From NCBI GenBank assembly GCA_027592035.1, contig JAQCIK010000004.1, positions 62,001 through 126,000 of the forward strand: DNA of 64,000 nt. Direction: 5' to 3'. Numbering within the stretch: position 1 is the stretch's first letter; each line of letters begins with the position of its first letter. This document shows, in pieces, positions 8,709 to 17,893 of this stretch. A program made the translations under genes and the position numbers. Source of the DNA: Casp-actino8 sp001510455 (GTDB taxonomy: Bacteria; Actinomycetota; Acidimicrobiia; Acidimicrobiales; Ilumatobacteraceae). The notes under the pieces are model-generated. The model had not been told where the DNA came from, searched no databases, and saw nothing but the letters and a program-made list of their open reading frames with translations.

Positions 8709-9241
8709 TCGAACTCTTGAATCGACCGGTGCTGAGACTGGTGCTGTTGGGTCTCGTTGCGCTCGCCGTGCAGACCACGTTGCTGGCCGACATGACCCTC
8801 GACGGCATCGTCGTTCAGCTCATGCTTTGCCTGTCGGTCGCCGCGGGTGTCTCAGGAGGACCCGAGCGCGGTGCCCTCGTCGGTTTCATGTTCGGAACCA
8901 TGTTCGATCTGGTTCTGTCCACACCTCTTGGTCTCACGGCTCTCGTCTACGGGTTGGCCGGCTTCGTGGCCGGATACGTGAACTCGCTCACGGCCAATCA
9001 TCCATGGTGGCTGGGCTCGATCGTCGTCGGCCTCTCCACGGCGTTGGCGACCTTCGTGCATCCCGTCTTCGCATCGTGGGTCGGTGTCGATGGGTGGCTC
9101 ACTCTTCGGGTGGTCGAAGTGGCCGTGGTCGTTGCGGGGTTCAACGCGGTTCTGGCCCCGGCGGCTGTTCCTCTCATGCGCTGGGCACTCGTGATCAAAC
9201 GGCGAGCCCGGTTGGCCCCTCCACCGGAGATCTTCCTGTGA
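8705..9241 (+). CDS. mreD: rod-shape membrane protein MreD
   Basis: This is a 178-residue integral membrane protein with five or six hydrophobic helices and a short basic tail (KRRARLAPPP). MreD sequences are poorly conserved, but size, topology, the GFMFGTMFDLVLSTPLGLTA segment and the position between mreC and pbp2 identify it. It is part of the elongasome complex in the membrane. The ATG overlaps the mreC stop, and its own stop overlaps the pbp2 GTG, so the three are translationally coupled. Confidence 0.9.
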   Translation: MIELLNRPVLRLVLLGLVALAVQTTLLADMTLDGIVVQLMLCLSVAAGVSGGPERGALVGFMFGTMFDLVLSTPLGLTALVYGLAGFVAGYVNSLTANHPWWLGSIVVGLSTALATFVHPVFASWVGVDGWLTLRVVEVAVVVAGFNAVLAPAAVPLMRWALVIKRRARLAPPPEIFL

Positions 9242-11412
9242 GCGGTGATCGGCGTTCCACGAGACTCTCCGTCGTCGGAGCGATCGCCGCCGTGCTCTTC
9301 TCGGCGCTCGGTCTGCGGATGTGGTTCCTGCAAGTGGTCGACGCGCCGGTTCTCGAACAAAAGGTCGAAGCCAACAAGACCCGAACGGTTCGCCTTCTTC
9401 CTGAGCGCGGACGAATCTTCGATCGTGAGGGTCGGATCATGGCCGACAACGAGCGAATCCTGACCATCACCGTGGCGTGGGACGTCATCCGACGCGAAGC
9501 GGATCGATTGGAACTCTTCGCCCGTCTGTCGCCGGTCCTCGACGTGTCGGTGACCGATCTCGAGAATCGCTACGACAGTGGGCGTTACAGCCCGCTGCTG
9601 CCGATGCCGGTCAAAGAAGGGGTGGGGGAGGACGTCGCGCTCTATCTGATCGAACGTTCGGAGGACTTCCCGGGTGTCGACGTGGCCAATCAGTGGCGCC
9701 GTGATTACCCCTACGCACCGCTCGCTGCTCATGTGGTCGGCTATCTGGGCGCGATCACTCCCGAGGACGCCGAGCAGTATCGCGACCTCGGTTACGACCT
9801 GAACGAACGGGTGGGTCAGTTCGGAGTCGAGAAGATCTTCGAGCCCTATCTCCGGGGCACCCCTGGTTTCGTGCGGTACGAAGTCGATTCACGAGGCGCG
9901 ATTCTGAGTGTCGTCGAGCAGGTCGAACCCATGCCGGGCAACGATCTGCAGTTGACGATCGATCTCGATCTTCAACAGTTCGCCGAGCAGGCCTTGGAAA
10001 CTCAGCTACGGCTTCGGCGTTTCGTGGAAACCTGTCAGGCCAAGGATGCGAACAAGATCTCGGTGAAGCCACAGTTCCCGGATTGCCAGAACCTGAAGGC
10101 GCCCGCTGGCTCGGTGGTCGTTTCGAACCATGGGACAGGTGAAGTGTTCGCGCTGGCGTCGTACCCGACGTTCGACAACAGGTGGTTCAACGCCGGAGTG
10201 TCCTCCGACAAGTTCGCTCAGATCTTTCCGCGCGACGACGATCCGGACAAGTCGATTCTGGTGAATCGGGCCATTCAGGGTCAGTACAACCTCGGTTCGA
10301 GTTTCAAGCCGTTCGTCGCTTTCGCAGCGCTCGATTCCGGTCAGCTCATCGGGGGCGCTGATTATCGCTATCTCGACCAGGGCACCTACACGTTGACGAG
10401 CATCGACTCGACCACGTGCCAGGTCGTCAAGTGCGTCTATCGAAACGCCTTGTGCGGTGGAGGGAACAGCCCCTGCTACTACGGGTCGGTCAACGTCGAA
10501 GATGCACTTGCAGTCTCGAGTGACACGTTCTTCTACAAGATCGGCGAGCAGATCTTCGCCGAGCGGGGTGGCCAACCGATCCTTCAAGAGGAGTTGCGCC
10601 TCTTCGGTTTCGGCGGCCGGACCGGTATCGACCTTCCGTACGAATCGGCCGGGCGTGTTCCTGACAAGGAATCGAAAGCCGATCTCGTCGAGAGGGGCGT
10701 GCTGGCCGAAGGAGAGAGTCCCAACTATCTGGTCGGTGACAACGTCCAGTTGGCCATCGGACAGGGCCTCTTGGCTGCGACACCGCTTCAACTCGCACAG
10801 GCCTACGGGACCCTCGCCAACGGTGGATCGGTTCTGCGGCCCCTCGTGGCACTGGCGCTCCTCGAGCCCGGCACCCCCGACTCCGACGTGCCGGGAGTGG
10901 CCGACCTGTCGCAGTCGACGGTGACACTCGATCTGGCCGGTGTGAGTCCGATCCGAACCATCGACATGCCGGCCGAGTATCGAGACCCCATCGTGAAGGG
11001 TCTCCAACGCGTGATCACCGGACCAGGGGTCGACAGCGATCGCTATCACTCGACGACCGGTGAGAAGTTGTTCGCGAGTTACCCCTACGACGATCTTCCG
11101 ATCGCCGGTAAGACCGGTACGGCACAGGGGGCTGCGAGTCTTCCCTGGAACGACTCCTCGGCTTTCGGAGCCTTCAGCCTCGATCCGTTCCGTCCCTTCA
11201 CCGTCACGGCGTATCTCGAGAAGTCGGGCTACGGATCACGCGCGGCGGCACCGGTGGTGAAGTGCATGTTCATGGCCCTCGCCGAGGCCGTCGACACCTC
11301 GGACGTCGAACTGTCGAATCCCCTCGACGTCGAATCCACCCGAGCGGCGCCCGATCGAAAGCTCGAGAGCAATCGCTGTCTCGGCGGCTCTCAGTACGGC
11401 GGACGGGACTGA
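9238..11412 (+). CDS. mrdA: penicillin-binding protein 2 (class B transpeptidase, elongation)
   Basis: This is a peptidoglycan DD-transpeptidase of the elongasome. The start is the GTG at 9238, which overlaps the mreD stop and gives 724 residues with a short cytoplasmic head and one membrane anchor (about 13-33). A dimerisation domain with RLLPERGRIFDREG follows, then the transpeptidase domain with all three active-site motifs: Ser354-SF-Lys357, Ser427-S-Asp429 (the SxD form common in PBP2) and Lys625-T-G. A cysteine-containing insertion (Cys residues in TCQVVKCVYRNALC and NSPCYYG) lies between the first two motifs. Its stop overlaps the rodA ATG. The longer frame upstream is read-through of mreD sequence. 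Confidence 0.95.
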   Translation: MSGDRRSTRLSVVGAIAAVLFSALGLRMWFLQVVDAPVLEQKVEANKTRTVRLLPERGRIFDREGRIMADNERILTITVAWDVIRREADRLELFARLSPVLDVSVTDLENRYDSGRYSPLLPMPVKEGVGEDVALYLIERSEDFPGVDVANQWRRDYPYAPLAAHVVGYLGAITPEDAEQYRDLGYDLNERVGQFGVEKIFEPYLRGTPGFVRYEVDSRGAILSVVEQVEPMPGNDLQLTIDLDLQQFAEQALETQLRLRRFVETCQAKDANKISVKPQFPDCQNLKAPAGSVVVSNHGTGEVFALASYPTFDNRWFNAGVSSDKFAQIFPRDDDPDKSILVNRAIQGQYNLGSSFKPFVAFAALDSGQLIGGADYRYLDQGTYTLTSIDSTTCQVVKCVYRNALCGGGNSPCYYGSVNVEDALAVSSDTFFYKIGEQIFAERGGQPILQEELRLFGFGGRTGIDLPYESAGRVPDKESKADLVERGVLAEGESPNYLVGDNVQLAIGQGLLAATPLQLAQAYGTLANGGSVLRPLVALALLEPGTPDSDVPGVADLSQSTVTLDLAGVSPIRTIDMPAEYRDPIVKGLQRVITGPGVDSDRYHSTTGEKLFASYPYDDLPIAGKTGTAQGAASLPWNDSSAFGAFSLDPFRPFTVTAYLEKSGYGSRAAAPVVKCMFMALAEAVDTSDVELSNPLDVESTRAAPDRKLESNRCLGGSQYGGRD

Positions 11413-12575
11413 TGGCGGCCCCGATTCTTCCTCGTCGCAGCGATTCTCGGCTCGGGGGCTTCCGAGCCGGACCGGGGGATCCGAGTCGAAACATCGACTG
11501 GTCACTGATCGTTGCGGTGGTGCTCCTCGCGGTGATCGGCGCCTTCGCGATCTACAGCGCCACGTTCTGGAAGGTCGCCGACGACCCGTATTGGTTCACG
11601 GTTCGACAGGTCGTGTTCGCCATCGTGTCGGCCATCGTCTTGGCGGCCACGATGTCGTTCGACTACACACTGCTGCGCGAACGGGCGTTCTTTCTCTACG
11701 GATGTGCACTGGTCGCGCTCGCCCTCGTCCTGGCCGTCGGAGCACTGCGTGGAGGAGCGCGTCTGTCGTTCGACCTCGGTCCGGTCCTGTTCCAGCCGGC
11801 CGAATTCGCGAAGCCAGCCGTGATCGTCGTGTTGGCCGCCTATCTCGCCGAAATTCGAGAGGACTCGGTCAGCTACGCCCGTTTCATCGGAGGCCTGGTG
11901 CTCGTCGGGGCGCCGGTCGTTCTCATCATTCTTCAACCCGATCTCGGTTCGGCCTTCGTGATCATCGTCGGGGCGCTGGTCGTCTTCCTGATGGCGGGGG
12001 CCAAGCTGCGCTACCTCGCCATGATCACGTTTCTGACGGTGGTGACAGTGGCGGCTGCGGTCATCGCCGGGGTGGTCGATCGTTACCAGTTGCGTCGTAT
12101 CGAAGCGTTCCTCAATCAGAACTCGACCGATGACAATCTGAAGGATCTGGTTCTCCAGGTGCGATTCGCCAAGCGCGCCGTCGGAACGGGAGGGTGGTTC
12201 GGCAAGGGTTATCTGGAGGCTCCGCTCACCAACGGAAAGTTCATTCCCGTGCAGCAGAGCGACTTCATCTTTTCGGCGGTGGCCGAACAGTTCGGCATGC
12301 TCGGTGGTGGCCTCGTGATCCTCTTGTTCGCACTTCTTCTCGTGCGTATCTGGAGAGTCGCCCATCTGAGCAAGGACACCTTCGGCACGTACATCTGCGC
12401 CGGAGTTTTCGGCATGATTCTCTGGCACGTCTTCCAGAACATCGGCATGACCATGGGAATCATGCCGGTGACGGGTGTTCCCTTGCCCTTCGTCAGTTAC
12501 GGGGGATCGGCTCTGGTGGCCTTTTCCATCATGATTGGCCTGGTCGAGAGCGTGCACATGCGCCGAATGCGCTGA
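11412..12575 (+). CDS. rodA: peptidoglycan glycosyltransferase RodA (SEDS family)
   Basis: RodA polymerises lipid II into glycan strands together with PBP2. The ATG at 11412 shares its A with the pbp2 stop and gives 387 residues with about ten membrane helices. SEDS signatures are present: the large loop with GLAYLEAPLT-like KGYLEAPLTNGKFIPVQQSD, then SDFIFSAVAEQFG, and the C-terminal PVTGVPLPFVSYGGSALVA. It closes the mre operon. A second SEDS protein, FtsW, is encoded at 56870, giving one enzyme for the side wall and one for the septum. Confidence 0.95.
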   Translation: MAAPILPRRSDSRLGGFRAGPGDPSRNIDWSLIVAVVLLAVIGAFAIYSATFWKVADDPYWFTVRQVVFAIVSAIVLAATMSFDYTLLRERAFFLYGCALVALALVLAVGALRGGARLSFDLGPVLFQPAEFAKPAVIVVLAAYLAEIREDSVSYARFIGGLVLVGAPVVLIILQPDLGSAFVIIVGALVVFLMAGAKLRYLAMITFLTVVTVAAAVIAGVVDRYQLRRIEAFLNQNSTDDNLKDLVLQVRFAKRAVGTGGWFGKGYLEAPLTNGKFIPVQQSDFIFSAVAEQFGMLGGGLVILLFALLLVRIWRVAHLSKDTFGTYICAGVFGMILWHVFQNIGMTMGIMPVTGVPLPFVSYGGSALVAFSIMIGLVESVHMRRMR

Positions 12576-12594
12576 TCGAGACAGGCCCGACCGG

Positions 12595-12600
12595 TAGGAT
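12595..12600 (+). promoter_or_regulatory. -10 box of the radical SAM gene
   Basis: TAGGAT lies nine bases before the ATG at 12610 and fits the near-leaderless pattern. It marks a probable new transcription unit after rodA. Confidence 0.45.
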
Positions 12601-12609
12601 TACGGAGTC

Positions 12610-14556
12610 ATGACATCCCTCTGGACGCGGGTCGAACCGTTGTTGGCGAGGGTGCGCAAACCAGCCCGCTACATCGGGTGCGAGGACGGGGCCATCGAGC
12701 CTCGTCATGGTCCGGGCAAAGTCGCCTGGCTTCTCGCTTATCCCGATGTGTACGAAGTCGGCCTACCGAATCAAGGGCTTCAGATCCTCTACGAGATCCT
12801 GAACGAGCGCGCCGACGCCGTCGCCGAGCGTACGTACGCGCCGTGGGTCGATCTCGAAGCGCTCATGAGGGAGCGATCGATTCCCCTGTTCTCTGTCGAC
12901 ACGCACCGGGCGGCGGGCGACTTCGACGTGATCGCGTTCAATTTGTCGGCGGAACTCGTCTACACGAACGTCCTCAACATGATCGATCTGGCGGGTGTGC
13001 CGATTCACGCTGCTCGTCGGCGCCCTGACGATCCCCTCGTGATCGTCGGCGGCCATGCGGCGTTCAACCCCGAACCACTGGCCGACTTCATCGACGTCGC
13101 CGTTCTCGGTGAGGGAGAAGAGGTGGTGAGCGAGATCACCGAGGTCGTCCGTGAATGGAAGGCCTCGGGTCGCACCGAAGGTTCTCGGGAGGCCGTCCTT
13201 CGCGCCCTGTCGAAGATCCCTGGGGTCTACGTGCCGTCGATGTACGAGGTCGAGTACGAGCGCGAGCGCACGGTGTCGGTCACCCCTAGGTACACGGACG
13301 TCCCGTCGACAGTGGTCAAGCGGACGGTTTCCGATCTCGCGCAGTGGGACTATCCGCGTCGCCCCCTCGCTCCGCTCACCGAGGTGGTTCACGATCGATT
13401 GGCCGTCGAGGTCTTTCGAGGTTGCACCCGTGGGTGTCGCTTCTGTCAGGCGGGCATGATCACCCGTCCGGTCCGGGAACGCCCGGCCGAACAGGTTCGC
13501 ACGATGATCACTCGCGGCCTTGAGCGCACGGGCTACAACGAGGTGTCGCTCACGTCGTTGTCGACCGCCGACTTCAGCGGCGTCGAGAACGTGGTGTCGT
13601 CGATCGTTCCCGACCCCACCGCATGTGGAGCCCCGACGGTGAGCCTCCCGTCGCTTCGTGTCGATGCCTTCACCGTCGGCCTGGCCGCTCAGGTCGCGAG
13701 TGGCCGACGTAGCGGGCTCACGTTCGCTCCCGAAGCGGGCACGTGGCGTCTTCGAACGGTGATCAACAAGTTGATCACCGAAGCCGATCTCTACGGGGCC
13801 GTGGAATCGGCTTACGCCAACGGGTGGTCCCGCATGAAGTTGTACTTCCTCACCGGCTTACCCACCGAAACCGACGACGACACTCGTGGTATCGCCGAAT
13901 TGGCCGCTGGTTGTGTGGCGATCGGCAAGAAGTACACGCCACGGGCCAACGTGACGGTCAGCCTCGGCGGTTTCGTCCCGAAGGCTCATACGCCGTTCCA
14001 GTGGTTCGGCCAGAACGGGGTCGACGAATTGCGTCGCAAGATCGGTGTGGTCCGGTCGGCGGCGTCGCGAGGAGTTCACGTGAAGTGGCACGATCCGGCG
14101 GCGTCTCTTGCCGAAGGTGTGGCGAGTCGAGGTGACCGTCGTGTCGGTCGGGTGATCGAGCGAGTCTGGCGCGAAGGTGGAACCTTCCAGGAGTGGTCCG
14201 AATACTTCCGGCTCGATCGCTGGACCGATGCGCTGGCGGCCGAAGGTCTCGACGTCGACTGGTTCACCACCCGCCATCGTGACGAGAGTGAAATTCTTCC
14301 CTGGGAGCACCTGAGTGCCGGGTTGCATCGAGACTTCCTGTGGCAGGACTGGCGGTCCGCCCTCGACGAACATGGCCTTCCCGATTGTCGTTGGACGCCG
14401 TGTTACGACTGTGGGGTCTGCACCGGCGACGGGCTCGAACACGTGGTCGCCTCCCCGGTTCCTCCGGCCGGGGGCAGTCAGGGGACCGGACAGGATCTGT
14501 CGATCGGCGGTCGGATCCCCGAAGCGGTTCCGGTTCGTCTGGGGGCGCGGTCGTGA
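12610..14556 (+). CDS. B12-binding-like radical SAM protein (TIGR03960 type)
   Basis: This 648-residue protein has an N-terminal domain resembling cobalamin-binding radical SAM enzymes, a radical SAM core with the iron-sulfur cysteines Cys272, Cys276 and Cys279 (FRGCTRGCRFCQAG), and a C-terminal domain ending in a Cys-rich stretch (CYDCGVC). This architecture and its pairing with a DUF2344 protein match the TIGR03960/TIGR03936 families, which are found next to RNase E/G and ribosomal protein L21/L27 genes in many bacteria. The reaction is not established, as far as I know; the context suggests tRNA, ribosome or RNA-related modification (inference). Its stop overlaps the GTG of the next gene. 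Confidence 0.85.
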   Translation: MTSLWTRVEPLLARVRKPARYIGCEDGAIEPRHGPGKVAWLLAYPDVYEVGLPNQGLQILYEILNERADAVAERTYAPWVDLEALMRERSIPLFSVDTHRAAGDFDVIAFNLSAELVYTNVLNMIDLAGVPIHAARRRPDDPLVIVGGHAAFNPEPLADFIDVAVLGEGEEVVSEITEVVREWKASGRTEGSREAVLRALSKIPGVYVPSMYEVEYERERTVSVTPRYTDVPSTVVKRTVSDLAQWDYPRRPLAPLTEVVHDRLAVEVFRGCTRGCRFCQAGMITRPVRERPAEQVRTMITRGLERTGYNEVSLTSLSTADFSGVENVVSSIVPDPTACGAPTVSLPSLRVDAFTVGLAAQVASGRRSGLTFAPEAGTWRLRTVINKLITEADLYGAVESAYANGWSRMKLYFLTGLPTETDDDTRGIAELAAGCVAIGKKYTPRANVTVSLGGFVPKAHTPFQWFGQNGVDELRRKIGVVRSAASRGVHVKWHDPAASLAEGVASRGDRRVGRVIERVWREGGTFQEWSEYFRLDRWTDALAAEGLDVDWFTTRHRDESEILPWEHLSAGLHRDFLWQDWRSALDEHGLPDCRWTPCYDCGVCTGDGLEHVVASPVPPAGGSQGTGQDLSIGGRIPEAVPVRLGARS

Positions 14557-15446
14557 AGGTGCGCATTAGTTATCGAAAATTGGGGAAGGTCAGATTCCTC
14601 GGTCACCTCGACATGGCTCGCCTCTGGGAGCGAGGTCTCCGCAAGGCTGCGGTTCCGGTGGCCATGTCGGCCGGATTCACCCCACGGCCCAAGGTCTCGT
14701 TCGGACTCGCTCTGCCCACCGGTGCCGAGTCGGTGGTCGAATTGTTCGATGTGACTCTCGATCCTGGTGTCGATCACGGTGTCGATCACGGTGTCGATCA
14801 CGGTGTCGATCTCGATATCGATCACGGAGTCGATCACGAACGACTGCAGTCGTCGCTCTCCGGTGCGATGCCTCCTGGAATCGACGTCCTCGACGTCGAT
14901 TCCGCCTCCCCGCTGGTGTGGTCTCTTCAAGAGGACGTGACGGCGACGACGTGGGTCATGGCGATCGACTCGACCACGGAGAACGAGATGTACGACCGTG
15001 TATCCGAAGTCGTGGACGCACCCGAGATCTGGATCGAGCGCGAACGCAAAGGGGAGCGTCGACGTGACGACGTCCGCCCCGGAGTTCTCGATCTACGAGT
15101 TGTCACCCGTGACAACTGGTCGTCCGCGAGCGAAATCGCCTCGTGGGCCGATGATGTCGCACGTCTCTCATCCAACGTTCAGTTCGTCGAAGCGACTCTC
15201 ACGACCTCTGGTCGCGGTGTTCGGCCCACCGAGATGGCCGAAGTACTCCGTCCGGGAGTCGATCCGTGGGTCACCATGCCTCGGGTCGTCCGGACACATC
15301 AATGGATCGGGCGCGACGACGCGCCGCGCGTGTCCGCACGCGCTGGAAAGGACATCACCCATGACGAATCACTCGAACGACGGCTCGAACGACTCGAGCA
15401 ACGACGCGCGCCCGAACCCGCCGGTCGAACCGGCACGGTCCACTGA
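14553..15446 (+). CDS. DUF2344 / TIGR03936 radical-SAM-linked protein
   Basis: The GTG at 14553 overlaps the upstream stop and gives 297 residues. The N-terminus (RISYRKLGKVRFLGHLDMAR, then SAGFTPRPKVSFGLALPTG) is the hallmark of the DUF2344 family, which in other bacteria is a separate partner of, or is fused to, the radical SAM protein encoded just upstream. The middle carries six four-residue units of the type Gly-Val-Asp-His, encoded by a 12-base tandem repeat, forming an acidic/His linker that homologues would not be expected to share. Its 3' end overlaps the RNase E/G gene by 86 bases in another frame. Function unknown. Confidence 0.82.
   Translation: MKVRISYRKLGKVRFLGHLDMARLWERGLRKAAVPVAMSAGFTPRPKVSFGLALPTGAESVVELFDVTLDPGVDHGVDHGVDHGVDLDIDHGVDHERLQSSLSGAMPPGIDVLDVDSASPLVWSLQEDVTATTWVMAIDSTTENEMYDRVSEVVDAPEIWIERERKGERRRDDVRPGVLDLRVVTRDNWSSASEIASWADDVARLSSNVQFVEATLTTSGRGVRPTEMAEVLRPGVDPWVTMPRVVRTHQWIGRDDAPRVSARAGKDITHDESLERRLERLEQRRAPEPAGRTGTVH
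14766..14837 (+). repeat. six tandem 12-base units in the DUF2344 gene
   Basis: The unit is ggtgtcgatcac (Gly-Val-Asp-His). Units 1-3 are identical; 4-6 carry one to three substitutions. The tract is in frame, so changes in copy number keep the protein open. Confidence 0.95.
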
Positions 15447-17253
15447 CGCAACCAATTCCTCGAACGAGTCGAACTCGTCGGCCGACTCGAACGGATCAGC
15501 TGACTCGAACGGCGCAGCCGTCGGATCGCGTCCGACCGGAGACGCCGCCCGCAAGAAGCGTCGTCGTGGATCGCGTGGTGGGCGCAATCGCTCACGCTCG
15601 GGACGGCCGAGCGACGGTGCGGCCGGTGAAAGCGGCCGTTCGTCGTCCGATGGCGACATCGAGCTTCCCGAACGAGCCAGTGAGGGTCGACCCGATGCCG
15701 AAGCCGGATCGGAAGCCGTGGTTCGTCGACCTCGAATCGGTGACACTCGGCCGGCTCCTCCGGCCACCAAACCGTCGGTCACGATGCCGGGTGGCGCGCG
15801 CGCTGGTGGCGCGAAGCCGAAGCGTAACGGTGGTGGTGGCGCCTCGGCGGGTTCGAACGCGGGGGCGAGCGGCGACGGCGGAGGTCGACGCCGTCGTCGA
15901 GGTGGACGCAGTCGCGGATCGGGTGAAGGCCGCCCCTCCGATGGCGGGGTGATCGAACGCCGTCGCGGCCAAGAGCGCGACGGTCGGCCCATCGGCCGGT
16001 ACTTCATGTGCGTTCAGGTCCGGCCGAACCTCACCCAAGTGGGGGTGCTCGAAGGACGAAGCCTGCTCGAGCACTACGTCAGCCGACCGGCCGACGACGT
16101 GTCGCAGATCCACGGCAACATCTACGTGGGGCGGGTCCAGAACGTGTTGCCGGGTATGGAGGCCGCTTTCGTCGACATCGCCACACCGAAGAACGCCGTT
16201 CTGTACCGCGGTGACGTTCAATATGACGCCGAGGACATCGTCGACAGTCAGCCGCGAATCGAGAACATTCTGAAGGCCAAGCAGTTGATCGTGTGTCAGG
16301 TCACCAAGAACCCGATCGGAGTGAAGGGAGCGCGCCTGACTCAAGAGGTCTCGCTCCCCGGACGCTTCGTGGTTCTCATCCCCAACTCGAAGACCTACGG
16401 AATCTCCAAGCGACTGCCCGACGACGAACGTAAACGACTCCGGAGCATTCTCGATCGGGTCAAGCCGGCCGAGCACGGGCTCATTGTTCGGACGGCGGCC
16501 GAAGCGGCGACCGAACACGAACTGAGAGCCGACATGACACGTCTCGTCGAGCAGTGGAACCAGATCGAGGAGAAGGCTCGAAAGGCCAACGGCCCGACCC
16601 TTTTGTACCGCGAACCTCCGCTGGCCGTTCGGGTGATTCGCGAAGAGTTCAATGCCGAATATCGGGGCGTCACCATCGACGATCGCCAACTCTTCGAAGA
16701 CGTTCGGTCCTACGTGGAGGATTTCAATCCCGAATTGGCCGATCGCGTCGAATACTTCGATCCGGAGACCGAGTCCCTGCCACTGTTCGAGCACTATCGA
16801 GTGCACGAACAGTTGCACAAGGCCCTCGACCGCAAGGTGTGGCTGCCGTCGGGCGGTTCTCTCATCATCGAGCACACCGAGGCTCTGACGGTGATCGACG
16901 TGAACACCGGCCGCAACGTCGGAACCTCCAACCTCGAATCGACCGTGTTCCAGAACAATCTGGAGGCGGCCGAGGAAATCGCCCGCCAACTCCGGCTGCG
17001 CGACATCGGTGGAATCATCGTCATCGACTTCATCGACATGGAGATCAAGGACAATCGAAAGAAGGTCGTGGATGCCTTCCGATCGGCCCTGGCCCGGGAC
17101 AAGACCCGGACTCAGGTGTTCGACATCTCCGAGCTCGGACTGGTGGAGATGACTCGCAAACGGATCGGAGAAGGCCTGCTCACGGCCTTCGCCGACCCCT
17201 GCGAGATCTGCCATGGGCGTGGCGTCGTGGTCGACCACGATCTCTTGGCCTGA
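15361..17253 (+). CDS. rne: ribonuclease E/G family endoribonuclease
   Basis: This single-strand-specific endoribonuclease acts in rRNA processing and mRNA decay. The ATG at 15361 is chosen because ggaaagga lies seven bases upstream; this gives 630 residues. The first ~190 residues are a low-complexity Ser/Asn/Asp-rich then Arg/Gly-rich region, likely disordered and RNA-binding. The catalytic half follows: YFMCVQVRPN, an S1-like domain (IYVGRVQNVLPGMEAAFVDI), the metal-binding segments LTVIDVNTGRNVG and IVIDFIDMEIKDN, and a C-terminal zinc-link CEICHGRG. There is no long C-terminal degradosome scaffold. It overlaps the upstream DUF2344 gene by 86 bases. Ribosomal genes follow. Confidence 0.93.
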   Translation: MTNHSNDGSNDSSNDARPNPPVEPARSTDATNSSNESNSSADSNGSADSNGAAVGSRPTGDAARKKRRRGSRGGRNRSRSGRPSDGAAGESGRSSSDGDIELPERASEGRPDAEAGSEAVVRRPRIGDTRPAPPATKPSVTMPGGARAGGAKPKRNGGGGASAGSNAGASGDGGGRRRRRGGRSRGSGEGRPSDGGVIERRRGQERDGRPIGRYFMCVQVRPNLTQVGVLEGRSLLEHYVSRPADDVSQIHGNIYVGRVQNVLPGMEAAFVDIATPKNAVLYRGDVQYDAEDIVDSQPRIENILKAKQLIVCQVTKNPIGVKGARLTQEVSLPGRFVVLIPNSKTYGISKRLPDDERKRLRSILDRVKPAEHGLIVRTAAEAATEHELRADMTRLVEQWNQIEEKARKANGPTLLYREPPLAVRVIREEFNAEYRGVTIDDRQLFEDVRSYVEDFNPELADRVEYFDPETESLPLFEHYRVHEQLHKALDRKVWLPSGGSLIIEHTEALTVIDVNTGRNVGTSNLESTVFQNNLEAAEEIARQLRLRDIGGIIVIDFIDMEIKDNRKKVVDAFRSALARDKTRTQVFDISELGLVEMTRKRIGEGLLTAFADPCEICHGRGVVVDHDLLA

Positions 17254-17255
17254 AA

Positions 17256-17270
17256 TCCCCGGCTCGGGGA
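17256..17270 (+). terminator. short stem-loop after rne, before rplU
   Basis: TCCCCG-gct-CGGGGA is a perfect six-base stem with a three-base loop starting three bases after the rne stop. No T-run follows, so it may be a weak terminator, an RNA-processing site or part of the L21 leader. A second small inverted repeat (GGCCGTTCGGCC) lies about 17 bases downstream. Confidence 0.4.
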
Positions 17271-17293
17271 GTGGGCCGGGCCGTTCGGCCAGG

Positions 17294-17299
17294 TAGTGT
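17294..17299 (+). promoter_or_regulatory. possible -10 box of rplU
   Basis: TAGTGT is eleven bases before the rplU ATG at 17311, somewhat farther than in the other leaderless candidates here. Confidence 0.35.
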
Positions 17300-17310
17300 C
17301 GTCAATCGCT

Positions 17311-17622
17311 ATGTACGCAGTCATCGCTACCGGAGGCAAGCAGGTCCGTGTGACCAAGGGGCAGCAGGTGCATGTCGAATTGCTCGGGGCCGATCAGGGC
17401 TCCGACGTCGACTTCACCCCGGTTCTCCTGGTCGACGGCGACACCGTCCTCGCCACACCCGACCAACTCGCCTCGGCCAAGGTGCAGGGCCGCATCGTCG
17501 GCACCGCCACCGGCCCGAAGATCAACGGCTTCACGTACAAGCGTCGTACCAACCAGCGTCGTCGGTACGGACATCGTCAGAAGTATCAGGTCGTCGAGAT
17601 CACCTCGATCGCGAAAGGCTGA
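17311..17622 (+). CDS. rplU: 50S ribosomal protein bL21
   Basis: The start is placed at the ATG at 17311 because the family begins MYAVIATGGKQ; an in-frame GTG 15 bases upstream would add five unrelated residues. The protein is 103 residues, the normal size, and binds 23S rRNA. The C-terminal KINGFTYKRRTNQRRRYGHR segment is typical. It is followed three bases later by rpmA, the standard L21-L27 pair, usually continued by obg; here dgt intervenes on the other strand. Confidence 0.97.
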   Translation: MYAVIATGGKQVRVTKGQQVHVELLGADQGSDVDFTPVLLVDGDTVLATPDQLASAKVQGRIVGTATGPKINGFTYKRRTNQRRRYGHRQKYQVVEITSIAKG

Positions 17623-17625
17623 GTC

Positions 17626-17880
17626 ATGTCGAAGACCAAAGGTGGCGGTTCAACTCGTAACGGGCGTGACTCGAACGCCCAACGCCTCGGTGTGAAGGTG
17701 TTCTCCGGAACGCAGGTCACCGCCGGAACGATCGTCGTTCGTCAGCGTGGAACCAAGTTCCACCCCGGAAAGAACGTCGGCCGAGGTGGGGACGACACGT
17801 TGTTCGCTCTGATCGACGGGGCGGTCAAGTTCGGTGAGCGTCGAGGTCGACGCGTCGTCGACATTCTTCCCGCCGACTGA
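17626..17880 (+). CDS. rpmA: 50S ribosomal protein bL27
   Basis: This 84-residue protein sits at the peptidyl-transferase centre. The N-terminus MSKTKGGGSTRNGRDSNAQR matches the family, with no cleavable extension of the Firmicutes type. The motif KFHPGKNVGRGGDDTLFAL is intact. It starts three bases after the rplU stop, so the two are co-transcribed. It converges on dgt with a 13-base gap that is too short for an obvious terminator. Confidence 0.97.
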   Translation: MSKTKGGGSTRNGRDSNAQRLGVKVFSGTQVTAGTIVVRQRGTKFHPGKNVGRGGDDTLFALIDGAVKFGERRGRRVVDILPAD

Positions 17881-17893
17881 GGTACACGACGTC

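Noticed and set aside
8827..9237. N-terminal extension of the PBP2 frame into mreD
   Set aside because: The extension is out-of-frame mreD sequence; the GTG at 9238 overlapping the mreD stop gives the normal short head and membrane anchor.
14766..14837. Possible CRISPR-like array
   Set aside because: Units are 12 bases with no spacers and lie in a coding frame, so this is a coding tandem repeat.
14478..14930. Minus-strand frame with repeated Asp-Thr-Val-Ile units
   Set aside because: It is the antisense reading of the 12-base repeat in the DUF2344 gene.
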